Notes under the pieces: model-generated
Told to the model about the DNA's origin: nothing
Databases searched by the model: none
What the model saw: only the letters and a program-made list of their open reading frames with translations
Assembly (NCBI GenBank): GCA_029449245.1
Contig: JANATF010000007.1
Location: 310,001 to 374,000, forward strand
DNA: 64,000 nt
Direction of reading: 5' to 3'
DNA from: Mortierella alpina
Taxonomy: Eukaryota; Mortierellomycota; Mortierellomycetes; Mortierellales; Mortierellaceae
Made by a program: the position numbers and the translations under genes
Shown here: positions 1 through 12,832 of the stretch, piece after piece
Numbering within the stretch: the first letter of the stretch is position 1
Layout of the letters: each line of letters opens with the position of its first letter

Positions 1-771
1 GTTTTTTTTTCTACACACCTGAACAACATGACCCACCACCAATCATGCATTGTTCGGGTCGAATATCTGTTCCATCTGTTCCTGACCGCCACATATGCAA
101 GCTAATGGGCACCACGCAGACATCCGAATCAAATCATGCACCCAAAATACGTTCTTTGGGCAGGAAGCGAAGGAGGAAGAAATTTGGTTTGCATGCACGC
201 TGTCTGACAAGACCCGTGTTTTTTGCTTGGTGCTCGCACGGACACGACACAGTCATGAATGGAATGGGATAACCTTTTACCCACGCAGACACCAAGGGGA
301 CGTAGCGCTATTCAAGTAAAATGGACCAATTACACCCTAGGCAAAGTCCGGTGTTCTTGGCTACAGCCTGCGGAAAGCAGACAATGAAGATAGGGGACAT
401 GGCATGAATGACATGACGAAGCGGCGTTAAGCAAAGGGGATGGGATGGGTATGAAAAACGCTGCGCCGAATATGTTAAAGTTAACAGCGCTTAAGGCCAT
501 TATACTTAATTGCCTCAGGCGAATGGAGGGAGAGGGTTTAGACACCTCCCCCTCCTTGCCCTCCTGCTACGTGCCGACCTGATGATAAAGGAGTCGAATT
601 GTGCAATGCGCATTTTTGTCGCGCGAATCTGTCCGACCACTGTTTAAGCAGTCTCGCGGGGCACCTCCTTACATCGTGAGTAGTTAAGCGAGAAACCGGT
701 TTGCTCGCCTTCTGATGGGTTCGCAGTTCCTTTCCTGGCGATTGTCGCCGTCAGTTGACTGCGTGGCTTCT
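1..771. other. intergenic, no gene seen
   Basis: No open frame here has credible coding character or recognisable similarity. It holds the upstream region of the P450 gene that starts near 1004. Confidence 0.5.
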
Positions 772-779
772 TATATAAG
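772..779 (+). promoter_or_regulatory. TATA box of the P450 gene
   Basis: The string tatataag lies about 230 nt before the P450 ATG and is followed by a pyrimidine-rich stretch typical of fungal leaders. The assignment is by position and motif only. Confidence 0.4.
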
Positions 780-1003
780 GCGGACTGGCTCCTTTCTTCC
801 TTTTTTTACATCATCCTCATCTTTATCATTCCTTCCCACACGGCTCTCCCATTCACGTTTGCACACGTCCAAAAGATTACTCTGTTCATCCTTCCTCGAC
901 CACGACAGTGTGCTACACTAAGTTTATAAACTTAAAACCTTCATACCCCACACTCTTTTTGTTTTCAGCCCGGCGCCTTGTTACACAATACCACTTCGCC
1001 GCC

Positions 1004-2965
1004 ATGCTCACTTTACTCTCCGGCTCGACGAATATGGCTCCTACGGACGCCCTTAAGGTGGTCATCCCCTTAGGTCTTGGCCTTGCCTCTGCAGCCTACC
1101 TGACCATCAAGCTGACCACAGGCAACAGCTTCAGTACGGACAAGGTACACTCGGGAATCCACTCCAAAAAAGTCCAAGGAAAAAAATAAGCGAGATCTTG
1201 CTTTCCGACCCCTTTGCTCACTAGTACTGACCTCCTTATTGCTCTACACCCCTTGCTTCTCTATGATGCTAGTCTATTCCGATTGCGTCCCTTCGTCCTG
1301 GCGACGCAACCCACGACAATGAGTACTTTGAGGATCAGGACGCATTCCTGCAACGCTGCGAGGAGGAGTATGGGCCAGTGTTCAACATCTACTTTAGGGG
1401 CAAGTCTTTCACTGTGGTCTCTGGTCCTCAGATCCGAGAGGTCTTCTTGAACGACGACTTTTCATCCTCCGATGCGATAGAGGAGCTCACAGGCATGCGA
1501 ACATTCCTCATATCCATGATAAAGAGCAATCGCGAGACCGACAGCCGTGTCATCCATGAGATTGTAAGAGACAACATCTCGCCCAACCTTCCCTTGTTCA
1601 CACCCCGAATCGTCAAGGAGCTGGAGAAAAATTTGGAGAAAGAGCTGGGTGTTTGTCCAGCAGGAGAGGGCGGAAAGCTGGTTGAAAAGCCAGTGCTGGT
1701 TCTGCAAGAGATGGTTGCCAATGCAAGTACGTATTTTGACGCATGGTTTGGACAGACCATATCAATGTGGTTCTATTTACTCACCGAGTGATATACTCAT
1801 TCTCCTTCCGTAATCTATGTAGTGGCTAATATCTTTGTCGGACCTGAGATCGCCAAGTCCCGCAAGGTGATTGATACCTTCATCACTGTCACCGGTGACT
1901 TTGGAAAGATAATTGAACGCGGTATCCATCGCACCTCTTCTTGGAAAACGTTCCTCAAGCGCACAGAAATCAACGTTCTCAACCCGCTTCATGTCCATGT
2001 CCAAGTGTTGGTCGATGCGGCCACTCCCGTGATCCTGGAACGTCGTCGACAGGAAGCTGAAGCAATCGAGCAAGGCATCGAGTACAAGCGCCCTGACGAC
2101 ATTATGCAGCGGCTGTTGGACAACTTTGACAAGTACAACTTTGTGGACCTTGAGGATGTCTGTGGACACCTTCTTATTCTGATCCTGGCTTCCGTCCACA
2201 CAACCACTGATACCAGCACCAACTTGCTGTATTACATGGCTGCCCACCCGGAGTGCATGGACAAGCTGCATGAGGAGCACCAGCAGGTGCTAGACGCTAT
2301 TCAACAGGAGCGCGAATTGCTTCGACAGGACCTTATAAGCAAAGGTGAAGCCATTGACGCGGATATGGACCCGTCGCACGACCGGGCATTGTCGGCAGCG
2401 GCAGTCAAGAGACTGGTTTACATGGATAGTTTTGTAAGAGAGGTGTTCCGAAACAGAACGGAGCGACTGTCGCTGATGCACTTTGCCCGCAAGAGTATCA
2501 AGTTATCCAGCGGTATCTTGATTTCCAAGGGCAGCAATGTCATCGTCAATATGCGTTCGGCTCATCAAGGGCCCGATCAGGGAGAGGAGGTAACAGAGTT
2601 CCGGCCATGGCGCTTTGTTGGCAAGTCCAAACCGGTGACCAAGGTTGGAGCTGACTTCTTGCCGTTTGGCATGGGAAGGTACTAAGTGCGCTCTGGCTGG
2701 CTGCAGCGCTGTACTGTATGGGTCTTTTTTTTGTGTGATCACGACCATGGATTTCTCACCTTTCTCTATCATTTGTTTCTTTCATAACAGGCATGCATGC
2801 CCAGGCAGGTTCCTGGCCATGCAGGAGCTCAAGACAATCGGCGTGCTGATGATTTCGAAATACTCCAAGATTGAAGTTCAGGACCCTAAGAAGCTCAAGT
2901 CCGTCCTTCGTAGTCGTCTTGGAGAACCCACTGCCACCGGACTCATCTTCACCAGTCGCTCTTGA
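1004..2965 (+). CDS. cytochrome P450 monooxygenase
   Basis: Haem-thiolate monooxygenase, probably anchored in the ER by the hydrophobic N-terminus (about residues 15-32). Proposed exons are 1004-1144, 1273-1726, 1823-2678 and 2791-2965, giving 541 aa, a normal P450 length. The first donor is uncertain, because gt at 1145 and other nearby sites are possible. Joining exons 3 and 4 restores the haem-binding loop FGMGRHACPGR with its cysteine ligand. The I-helix motif appears as ASVHTTTDT and the ExxR motif as REVFR. Exon 2 opens with the usual substrate-recognition start (EYFEDQDAFL, EEYGPVFNIYF). The substrate cannot be told from sequence. No neighbouring biosynthetic genes suggest a secondary-metabolite cluster. 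Confidence 0.9.
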
Positions 2966-3254
2966 GATTGAATATACTGAAGAGAGAGACAGCTAGGACG
3001 TGATCCAGTCTGGCTCCTTTTCTTTTGCGCTTTTGAATACTTTCAATAAACTTGCTCGAGAGGCAACATGTATCCAGTTTAGGTATTTGTTGATGACAAC
3101 TGTGGACATGAAATTGCATTCGTGTAATCAACACCCCCAACATGTCCTCAAAAGCGCGGTCATTGGAGGAACATTGGTATACACCCGTCCTCCGAGACAC
3201 CAGCAATTTGACCTGCTGTAGAGCTCCTTATTTATAGGTTACCAAGCATTTTTG

Positions 3255-4543
3255 TTACATGCCCTCCGTCAAAACTGGACTCTCAATGCTAGTTACAGGA
3301 ACAAGCCCTGAAGGAATCTTTTTCGACTTTGTAAACTTTTTCCTGCATGACTTGAGGTCGTTTGTCTGGACAAAGTCGAGCAATGCATGGGTCGTATGTC
3401 CCATCAAGTACGCAAATAGATCCTAGTTTGAGAGTGGGACAGATAAGAAGATGGGTTAGAGTCCCTCCATGTCCCAAATTTGAATTAAAGCCCAAGGGCA
3501 AAATGACCTGATACTCACCATTTCTTTACCCTCCTGACTAAATGGTCCAAGGACCCACTGAGGGATGGTCATTGGGCTTCCTGACGATGGTTTACCAACT
3601 CCGAGGCGGAAGCGGATGAAATTGGTGGTTCCTAGGATGGTCGCGATGCTCTCCTGTCCTTTTTGTCCAGCCAAACTCTTCATATCGCCTCCATCTGAAC
3701 ATGAAGTAGTCCCAAGAGAACGTTAACATTCTCAGCATGGAAAACGCGGCCTGCCCTCACATATCAACACAGACCGATGCCATGTTTGATGCTGATAAAA
3801 TCCAATTACGTACCTTGAATGGCCAGTGCTCCTGGCAAGGTGTTGATATCATCCGAGACGACTATCAGCTTCTTGGGATCACTGATGTTATAAAAGTCCA
3901 TGACTTTCTTGACTGCCATGCCGGACTCGTTCATGAACGTCAAGGGTTTGGCGAGGACGATTCGGAGTGAATTCTATATAACTCAAGAGTTAGCATACTT
4001 TTCATAGAGACATGTTACCCCTCCCCCATATGTGCTGATGCACTTTCGGGATGCTTACAGACACGTTGCCTTTTTGATACGAGAATACGACATCGTGCAC
4101 GTCCGCTAAGACAAGAAGTTATCACGCAAATATGAGTATGTAGGAATTGATCAGGCTGCTTCTCAGTGGTGCTCGATACAAGACGCGGTGTTATGTTGGT
4201 ACCTGAAAGTGGCAACCTGCGTTGAAAGACAGGCGGGACACTATTTTTCTGATCCATCGCAACTACATTTGCGAGGTAGTCCGTGAACAGAAATCCAGCT
4301 ATGACAGCATTAAGAGCAGGGAAATGGGGAAGGGAGGAGGGAAGAAAGTCAGGCATGCCATGCTTGAAAACCAGTGGTTGAGAGTTGCATGGGTTTGGAC
4401 GAGACCTGATCGCGCCGATTACTGCCGCTCACTCTTCATTCCACGAAGTATCAAATGTGCGTACCATTGTGTCTGGTGGTCGTGTACTCTGAGCCTGGAT
4501 TGCCGAGTCCGACAAGGAGAAAGTCAACGGGCCTGGAGGTCAT
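3255..4543 (-). CDS. PTH1: peptidyl-tRNA hydrolase, bacterial Pth type
   Basis: Releases tRNA from peptidyl-tRNAs dropped by the ribosome; the fungal bacterial-type enzyme usually works in mitochondria. Six exons, all with GT-AG borders and matching phases: 4465-4543, 4203-4298, 4059-4105, 3814-3973, 3519-3694 and 3255-3422, giving 241 aa. The start is the ATG before SRPVDFLLVGLGNPG. Family motifs in order are GLGNPG, RHNAGF (general-base His), LAKPLTFMNESG, VSDDINTLPG (catalytic Asp) and NFIRFRLGVGKP. The loop that is normally GHNG reads GQKG here, so the His and Asn that usually contact the substrate are changed. No clear mitochondrial presequence follows the chosen ATG; an in-frame extension upstream is possible. 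Confidence 0.88.
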
Positions 4544-4814
4544 GTCAATGTGGAAGGAATGAGGGGTGTGTTGAGGCAGAGGCAAGGAATGAGAAAGGAC
4601 AATTGAGGGAAGTGGTGACTGCGGCCTGTGCACCTGCGGCAATCTCGCGAGGGCTGTGCGCTATTCCCATGCCCTTGCTTCCTCACACGGTGTTCATCGC
4701 AGAGACTCACACAGAAACCTATTTTACTCAACCACATCCTGCTATGAACAAGACGCGTTCCCGCACAAAAAAATCATCCATTGGGTCGAAAGGTACGCGC
4801 CACTACTCACTCAC

Positions 4815-4937
4815 TTCTGTTTCATCTGCCAGATGCCGAATCTCGTCCTGGAAGAGTCTATCGGCGATAGGGGTGCAGTTGAATAACTCGCAAAGATTAG
4901 CACAGGAGAATTCCAGCAAAAAGGTGACCGTTCGAAG
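4815..4937 (-). CDS. orphan internal exon of an unidentified small gene
   Basis: A 123-nt open block with acceptor gatag and a strong donor gtgagt, phase 0 on both sides. It encodes 41 residues of protein-like composition, including LLEFSCANLCELFNC and PIADRLFQDEIRHLADE. A short last exon (QDVVE then stop, about 4716-4730) after acceptor tcatag would close the gene just upstream of the peptidyl-tRNA hydrolase. I could not fix the 5' exon within 4938-5300 and do not recognise the family. Confidence 0.3.
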
Positions 4938-7053
4938 CTATCCTCTTGGAACTCGCAGTAGTGTGGCCGCAAGCCTACAGGAGCATTGTGTACGGGCCTG
5001 AGGAGAGGTTGAGTTGAAGGACCTGAGCACATGAGATGAAAGGTGGCTCGTCGGCTGTTGACTGTTGGGCTTTCCCTCAAAGCCTTCTCTCAAGACTAAA
5101 ACTTTTAATAGAGACCGCAAAAACCAAGTTCTCTTGGCGAAGAACGCATGAGAACTTGCAAGACGTAGCAAGTGAGATCTATGGCTCTGTGCGATACGTT
5201 TCTGATCTTTAGCCACCTCGCTCTGTGACAGGGATATCAATCTTTTCAAGGCAACAAAGATGTACAAAGTCCTCTATCAAGTTTGAGTTATCGTTTCAAT
5301 GCGCAGCATCAAATGCTCGGCTCAGAGGTGAGTGTATTGAGGTGGCACTTTCAAACACCGGCTCGTTGGTGAATTTTAGCATGGCTGTGATCCTCCGCGC
5401 GAATGAAACTTGCGCCAGCGTGTCCTGGCTACGGTATTTGGCCTTCCAGGAAATCCGCCATTACCGAGACATGGATGCAAAAAAGCCCTAATGAATGGAA
5501 GCCAAGAACTCACTCGGAGCGCATGCCCTGTGGCCTAAACAGTTTCTTACGCACAATGACCACAGAGTTTCGAAGAAAAACTACTGTATGGCCATTCGAG
5601 ATGCACTTCTTTGGAGGAGAATTGATTGCCGGGAAACACGCATGGGACCTACTAGATCCTTCGGATTGGCTGCCGCAGTTTGCGCCATAGTCTAGCATAG
5701 CCTGCTCATTACAGTAGGCTGCATCGAGAAAGAGCGAGAGAAAACGAGAGTGAGAGGATAGGCGTGAACTCTGAACTCTGATCGCGCCACTTAGGCCAAT
5801 GATCCGTCAACGGCCTATTAGTCTGCTCTCTCAGCATGCGCAGAAGAAACATGATCTAGCGGAACTAAGATTTTTACTACTCCCGCTCCACTCGGCCGGC
5901 TATCCGAGGATTCCCCTTATTTTCGCTTTCTCACGATTGCCCGGTGACGGATCCTGTCCTGTTAAGCAAACCCCGCTAACAAAATGGCGTGCGCTTTTTT
6001 TTTTCTCGGCGTGTACATGTACCGTACATGTACAGTGGCAGGGGAGGCCGCCTTATGCAGCAACTGTACAGAAGGACTCAGTCCTGTAGATAGCCATGAT
6101 GCCGAGCATGGACAACCCTCTCGGTGCGCTCGGTTCTCACCTACAACTGTTCTTTCTAACGTTGAACGGGTGAAATGATTCACTGTTGTCCAGCAGATCG
6201 AGCTCTTCATTGCTATTGTAGATAACGCACATTGATCGACGGACACTATGCATTATCAGCTAGTTCTATTCCACTCGTGCCTTGCCAAAGTGTTACAAGC
6301 TGCTGCGGTGTCTGATGAAGACGAGTACAGGGGTATACAATACCGATATTAAAACTTTAATAGATAGAAAGAAGCTGGCTGGACACATCCGATGAAGCTC
6401 GCGCGGGAAATGTTCCGCGCTTCTTGGTGCCCAATCTTGGTACCAAACGTGTATGTTTACTGGATCTCCTCTTTGTTTGGATCTGCGAAAGTGCTATTGC
6501 ACAGGGTTGTGGGTATAGCACTTCATAGTTCACCACATAGTTCACCACGCCACAAATGCGTTGTACCACCGATGTTGTAAGCCTTGCATCGTTTTAAATG
6601 GAGCCGATGCAGGGGCGTAAAAAAAACAAAGGGACCCATAAAGAGGGCAATACACAAGCCCTCACTGTGGCGGCACTTGACAGCCTTGATCACGATCGAT
6701 GAGGTGCCACTGTTACATACTGCATACCAAACTGTTTCTTTTGCAGGCCGGAAGCACAAGTGGTGCAGTGCGCCGCACAAGACTGCTGAGACGGAGAGGA
6801 AGGAGCTGGACCAACCTTGACTAGACCAGGGTCAGAAGAGTGGCAGGAGTGCAGACGGCGGAGAGTGAACGCCGAAGGGTGAGAGGCATGCTTCCCAGGA
6901 GGATGGATGGGCAGCCAATCGGGGCACCTGGCTGTTGCCTGGAGTGACACATCCAGTCATACTTGTCGCCCCTCGTTGGCTCACACAGCTGCGTTCCCAA
7001 GAAATTCAAGCGCCGGTCGCCATGAGAAAGTTGTTCTCAGCAGTGTGGTCCGA
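4938..7053. other. intergenic
   Basis: Apart from a possible 5' exon of the orphan gene near 4938-5300, no open frame here has protein-like composition or splice-consistent structure. It contains a small double palindrome at 6013-6033. Confidence 0.45.
6013..6033. repeat. two adjacent copies of a 10-bp palindrome
   Basis: The palindrome gtacatgtac occurs twice, separated by one base. It could form a hairpin or serve as a paired protein-binding site. No gene starts within 1 kb, so the role is unknown. Confidence 0.6.
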
Positions 7054-7060
7054 TATAAAT
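7054..7060 (+). promoter_or_regulatory. TATA box of the oligopeptide transporter gene
   Basis: tataaat lies about 235 nt before the ATG and is followed by a long pyrimidine-rich leader (about 7085-7260), a common fungal promoter layout. Confidence 0.45.
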
Positions 7061-7291
7061 AAAGCTGGTGAGAAACCAGCTCTGTTTTTCGTTTTTCATT
7101 TTTTTTTGCGTTCCTTTTCTTCGTTATCTGCGTCCTGCTACCCACAGAGAACCAAAGTTACCCTTTGGACTCCCTTAGCATCTCTCACATCTCCTTTCGT
7201 CACCTCTTCCCTCCTGTCCCTCCATTTCCGCCTTTACTGCCCAAGCAATATCTCCATATACCTTCTGATTCACATATCACACTACTCCATA

Positions 7292-9457
7292 ATGTCTGCA
7301 CCGGTCACCGACACAAAGGTCGACGGAAAGGCTGAATACCACGAGAACGACTATCCCAGGGAGAAAGATGGAAAGATAGACGTAGTCGATGTGCAAGAAG
7401 ATGAAGAAGAATACATCTACGAGCCTGAGCAGTTCACTTGGTAGGGTACCCTGTGTGTTGCTCTCCTGCGATCCTCCCCACGGTCCCGCAGCCTTAACCA
7501 CAGCCTTAACCCTAATCCTTTCATTATTTAACCTCTTGACCCACCTTTAAATAGGCGTGCAGCTATCGTTGGCTCTATCTTGGGCTGCGTTGTCGCTGCT
7601 AGCAACTTGTACTTGGGTCTCAAGATCGGTTGGACATTTGGTGCTGCTCTTTGGGGATCCATCTTTGGTTTCTTGATCTTGAAGTTCATGGCCCGTGTCA
7701 CTGGCACGATCTTTGGACCCAAGGAGAACTGTGTCTGCCAGGCTGCTGCCACTTCGGCTGGAGGCCTCTCCAGTGGGTTTGTCACTGCCATTCCCGCTAT
7801 GTACCGCATGGGACTCATGGGTGACTCGACCCCCAAGGATGATGTCGCCGCTCTTGTGCTTTGGACTGCGGCTGCTGCATTCTTTGGCATGTTCTTTGCT
7901 GTCCCCCTCCGATCCCACTTTGTTATCAATCAGGACTTGGTCTTCCCCACCCCTCGTGCCGCAGCAGAGACAATTAAGAGCTTGCACAGAGCTGGCTCGG
8001 CCGCCGCCCAGGATGCCAGGGAGTCTGGCCGCGCCATGACCATCGCATTTGTCGGTTCTATGCTCTGGCACATCATCGGGTTCTTCATCCCTGGTATCTT
8101 CAATGACCTGCATATTCTTTGGTACATTGGTAACGCCGCCGGCTACTCTGCCATGCAGAACGCTGATGCTCTCTGGGGTTGGACCCTGAACTGGGACTTT
8201 GCCTTCTTTGGTGCTGGCTTGATGACTCCTGGAAACACCGTCTTCTCGTTCCTGTTGGGCGAGCTGATTGCGTTTGGTATTGCTGGTCCTCTCCTCACCC
8301 AGTCTGGCTACTTGACTGGTCCTACTGGATTCCCCATGCCTCCAGCCATCGCCTCTGCTCAATCCTGGTTCCTGTGGCCCGGAGTTGGTGTTATGGTTTT
8401 CACTGCCTTTTCTGAACTCGGTGCCAACTACAAGTCCCTTGCCTTTGCCGCCATGACCGGTGTTCGCGAGGTGCGCAACATGATCCGCAGAATCTGCAAG
8501 AAGGAGCAGCTCACTGACACCTCGGGCTTTGTCTCCAAGGATCCCACTCCCGAGCATGAGCTGATCCCTACCTCATGGTGGCTTGGTGGTGTCCTTGTCT
8601 CGGCCGTTTTCACCATCTTGGTCATGTACTTTTATTTCCATGTTCCAGTCTATGCCACTATTGGTGCCATTATTATCGCCTTCCTGTTGGCCTTTGTCGG
8701 ACTCCAGGCTTCAGGAGAGACTGATATCAACCCCACTGGTGCCATTGCCAAGGTCACTCAGCTGATCTTCTCTCGTATCCCGGATCCCAGCATTCAGGTT
8801 GTTCAAAAGACCAACCTCATGTGCGCCAACATTGCTGCCTCAGCCTGCTCGCAGTCCGTAGACATGGTCGGAGACCTTAAGACTGCCCAGTTGGTTGGTG
8901 CTTCGCCCCGCGCCATGTTGTGGGCTCAGATGGTCGGCTCTGCCTTTGCCATCGTCATTGCTGTCCCTCTTTTCTTGCTCTACACCGAGGCCTACCCTTG
9001 CGTCCTCGACGAGACCATGACTGATTGCCCATTCAAGGTCCCCTCCGTCGTTGCATGGTCAAAGGTCTGCAAGATTTTGACCGGTGATGGCACCGTCCCT
9101 CAGTCCTCCATGATCCTGACGCTTGTGCTGGCTGTCCTGGCTATCGTCAACGTGGTGATCCGCGTCAAGTTCCTCCCTGACAGCTGGAAGCCTTACTGGA
9201 TCAACTTGAACGCCCTTGGTCTCGGCTTCATCAACCCTTCGCCCGCCATTCCCGTAGCTATGCTGATCGGTTGGACTGCTGGTCAGATCTGGAAGCGTAC
9301 CAGCAAGGCTTCGCACGAACGTTTGATGTACTCTGTATCTGCCGGTCTGATCGCTGGCATTGGTATTGCTGGTCTCGTCAATGCCGCCATGACCATCGCC
9401 GGTGTCAAGCCCAAGCAGGTCATTGCTGGATGCGGTCCCGAAGGTGACCTTTGCTAA
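7292..9457 (+). CDS. OPT-family oligopeptide / metal-chelate transporter
   Basis: Proton-coupled importer of small peptides or metal chelates, in the plasma or vacuolar membrane. Two exons, 7292-7440 and 7555-9457, give 683 aa. The first exon is an acidic cytosolic tail (DVQEDEEEYIYEPEQFTW). The splice splits the Trp codon and joins to RAAIVGSILGCVVAASNLYLG, the first membrane segment of the family. About 14-16 hydrophobic segments follow. Conserved stretches include LKIGWTFGAALWGS, FGPKENCVCQAAATSAGG, NADALWGW and LNALGLGFINPSPAIP. The pattern resembles the YSL-like/bacterial OPT branch more than the yeast OPT1 branch. The substrate is not predictable. Confidence 0.92.
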
Positions 9458-11041
9458 GGCAGAACGTCAGTGCGAACGTTTTTGCAAGTAGTTTAGAGAA
9501 TAAGAAGCGCTTTCGTTCTTTGTATTCTGGATGGAGAGTTTTGGCTTCTATTGAGCGCCTTGGTTCAGTCTCCCGTCTCTGTATTTTTATTACAATAAAA
9601 TTGAGCTCCTTTCATCAACTATGAGGTCTATGCGCCATGCGATTCGTTATTCTCTGACATGGGCCCTGGTATGAACCAAAGCGCCGACACTCTCAGTTGA
9701 AGCCACATATGTGCACGCTTACCTGAGATGGGTTAAAGGGTGAACGTAAGCATGTACAGTTCCGCGACTCAATCTTTTGCGAGACCTTGCACAGACACAC
9801 ATTGCCAGTGCGCTGTCCCCTCTTGCGCTTTACCACTCTTGTCCAGTATTGTAAAAAGGCCAGACTCGGTATTGTGTACAGACATGTCCTGTACCCCCCG
9901 CTCCGTCATACATGCAGGAGCAATGCGTGGTGTCACAACTCCTCGTACTCACTGCGAATCAAAAAGTGCAGTGTTGTGGGACGCGATCGGCCGTAGGGTT
10001 GACCAAGAAGGACTAGCCTGGGTGGAATGACGGTCCTGATTCTTTTGAGATTCCCTCCGCCATCCTTCCCGTTCGCACAGTCGTCCACACAGTTTAAGGT
10101 TGCTCAGTTGACCATCTTTTTCTTAAGGAAACTCCCGCTGTCTTGTCTTGTTGTATGTGGATGTGTGTTTACAGAACATCCGACTACGAGTATATGTATT
10201 ATACATATACATACAAAGGGATGTGAGAGCAATCAGTAAGAAAAAGCGAAATTCAGATGCGGTACTCCACCTTTGCAATGATGGTCTTCGCTGAATTGCA
10301 TCGGAGGCATGGGCCATGAAAGTCCCCACGTAGAAGAGGGTCGTAGGGGTGAGGCTAAAACAGCTCGAGCCAAGCTTAGAATTCTGCAAGGATCAGGGAC
10401 TGATCGGTTGCTTGCTGTTCTTTTTTCCGTGTCTATGGTGATTCTTATTTCACCCTCTCGATCTCTCGTAAACAGCTGTATCGGTGTCAGACCTGAGAAC
10501 ACACACAGATGCAGAGATCTCTCTCTCAAGTATTGCGATCCCATCCCCTCCCTCATTCAACCGCTTCTTAAAGAAGCATGATGCGAAATCGTTGGGGTTG
10601 GGACCAGGAGGAAAAAAAAAGTAAAACAAAAAATCATACTCCAGGATGGGCAAATCCATGCATGTTTGCATTTTTTTTATGGTGTGTGGAGAGGACAACA
10701 AACAACTGCCCCACTGCCAGAGCCTTCACAGCGGCAAACATCAGGCCATAGAAGGCGACTCTGCCTTCCCAAAAGACCCTGGCTCTCTTTTACTCCCCCG
10801 TCTCCTGGATTCGCTTCGCTCTCTTTTTCTTTTCTCTCTTTCCCCACCTTCTCTCTGCCTTCTCCACTCTTTTGCTTAAAACTGCTCCAACACGCGTCCC
10901 AAGTTTGTCCGTCTCACTTTCAACTCCGTCTCACTTTTTTTTTTTTTTTTTTTTTTCTCGTTCCTGAACACTCCATCCCCGCTTTAACCGCATACACTCG
11001 ATCAGCTCAATTGATTCCATCGACATAATCCAACAGCTAAC
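9458..11041. other. intergenic with pyrimidine-rich leader
   Basis: No gene recognised. 10780-10960 is strongly C/T-rich and includes a T run near 10937-10956; it looks like the promoter and leader of the gene starting at 11042. The 3' end of the OPT transcript probably lies near the aataaa at about 9594. Confidence 0.5.
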
Positions 11042-12832
11042 ATGGGATCTTCCAGTAGGAGTTATGACTCTTCGACCAGGAGCAGCATTAGCGGCATGAG
11101 TAACAGCGGCATGAGCAACCTTAGCAGCAACAATCACGATGTGGTGACGGGTATGACATCCTTCCCATGTGTTTTTTTGTGATGTTGGTGCAACAATGGC
11201 GAGGAGAAGAACACGCGAATTCGTGTGAGCACTGGGGATCCACCACGTTTTGGGCCATTGTTGAAAGCTTGCCGCCGTTTTAGCTAATGAAGGCACGGAC
11301 GCTACGGATTTAGTCCAACCGGTATCCGGTTGCGACCTTGAACGCAGTCATAATACCAGCCGTAACTGATACTTTCTGCACACCTCCTCTCTTTCTCTCT
11401 CTGTAATTTTTTACGCCTACCAGACAGGAATATGGAGTTCATATGGTGGCTCGCCAACCGGCTGACTAGCTATGACGAAGACATGCACAAGGAGATCCTT
11501 GAAGATTTTTTCACAGATGATGCAAAGTAGGTTATCCCAAATGCCCACTATATCGCATCATACTGGCACAGCAGCCAGCTGCGCATACCGCAGTAGGGAG
11601 GCAGTCTTTGCTGAACAATGGTTCGATCACAACGGCGAGGGACGGGTGGGCGAAGGAAGGCAAAGAAATGTGATGTTGGTCAGGATCGATCAAGTGACCC
11701 GCTTCGCCTTTCTCGTTGACCGTTTCCCCCTCCTGACATTTGTGTATTCGGCCAAGTGTCACCCTGGGCCAAATACGCTCCAAGGAGGCAGTGAGACTTT
11801 CATAAGGAGGGCGGGCAGGTCAAGAGGAGAGGGACAAAGGGGCACATCTGTCAAAAAGGATAAACCTCGCGATGGACAGGTACGCCACGGCACACAACAG
11901 ATCGAACCTAACATTTCCCTCCGCTGTGTCTCTCGTTCTCTTCAAAATTAGATATATTCATCCTGCATTGACAGTCGAGGGGCGGTATAATATTCGAAAG
12001 GTCTTTCGGGTGTGGACCTCACTCAACAAGGATGAGCCCGAAGTGACAAACATTGTGTTTGAGTAGGTCTATGCAAACATAACGTTTTTTTTCCTCCGCT
12101 TGAAAGCAAGCATCCGAGAAATAAGCGCGCGTTCTGACCACCTTCCACTCTTTTTGTTTCTCTTTGTTCGCTTCAATTGCTATTTCACAGCGGGCACACC
12201 GCCATTATTTCGCTTATTCAAAATTTGCGGCCACGCGTGTTCCCACTATTGCACCTACAGGTTCCAGCAACGACGACCTTGCATTTCAAGGACACACCGG
12301 AGGGATTGATGATCTATAGCCACCAGGATTCATGGACATTGGAGGGCATTGTACAGAGCATGCCACTGCTGGGCTGGTGGTATGACCATGTCGTGCGGTA
12401 CGTATTATACCTAGGCTGCTCTTCATTCCTTTCTTGTTTCAGCATCTGTCAAAAAAGTAGAACTCAACATCTGGCGGTCGTCTAACTTTTCCTCCATTTT
12501 GCCGGGTTTGATTTTGTAGTAACGTCTTTGGATCCATCATGACGAGTGCGGGTGGATTCTTGCACACGGCGAACCAAACTACAGGTTACCTTCAGTTCCG
12601 GGCAGAGGAAGTTCAAAAGATGTCGACCGAGATTATTGAAAAATCCAATGCCGAGATTCAGCAGCGATCCAAGGAAATGACGGCCAAGGCGCAACTGATA
12701 GTCGATCAGGCAAAGGACACTGTCGAAAAGAAGGTTGCCAGCGCAAAGGAGGAGGTGGAGAAGATGAGAAAGCTCATGAGTCCGAGTGCTGTGGAGGCCA
12801 AGGCGATCACGGAAAACGAAGCTGCTGCATAA
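11042..12832 (+). CDS. NTF2-fold (SigF-like) domain protein
   Basis: Five exons with consistent phases (11042-11150, 11424-11526, 11952-12062, 12191-12397, 12520-12832) give 280 aa. The Ser/Gly/Asn-rich N-terminus (about 35 residues) is disordered. Next comes a compact fold of the SnoaL/NTF2 type: helix with EFIWWLANRLT, then HPALTVEGRYNIRKVFRVWTS, then TLHFKDTPEGLMIYSHQDSW. After GWWYDHVVRNVFGSIMTSAG there is a C-terminal amphipathic coiled coil of about 75 residues, rich in Lys/Glu/Gln. This layout matches fungal proteins annotated as SigF-like NTF2-like. Their role is not established, and no catalytic residues can be assigned. Confidence 0.72.

Noticed and set aside
7547-8557. 336-codon antisense frame in the OPT transporter
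   Set aside because: Shadow of a strongly codon-biased membrane protein; no domain or start context.
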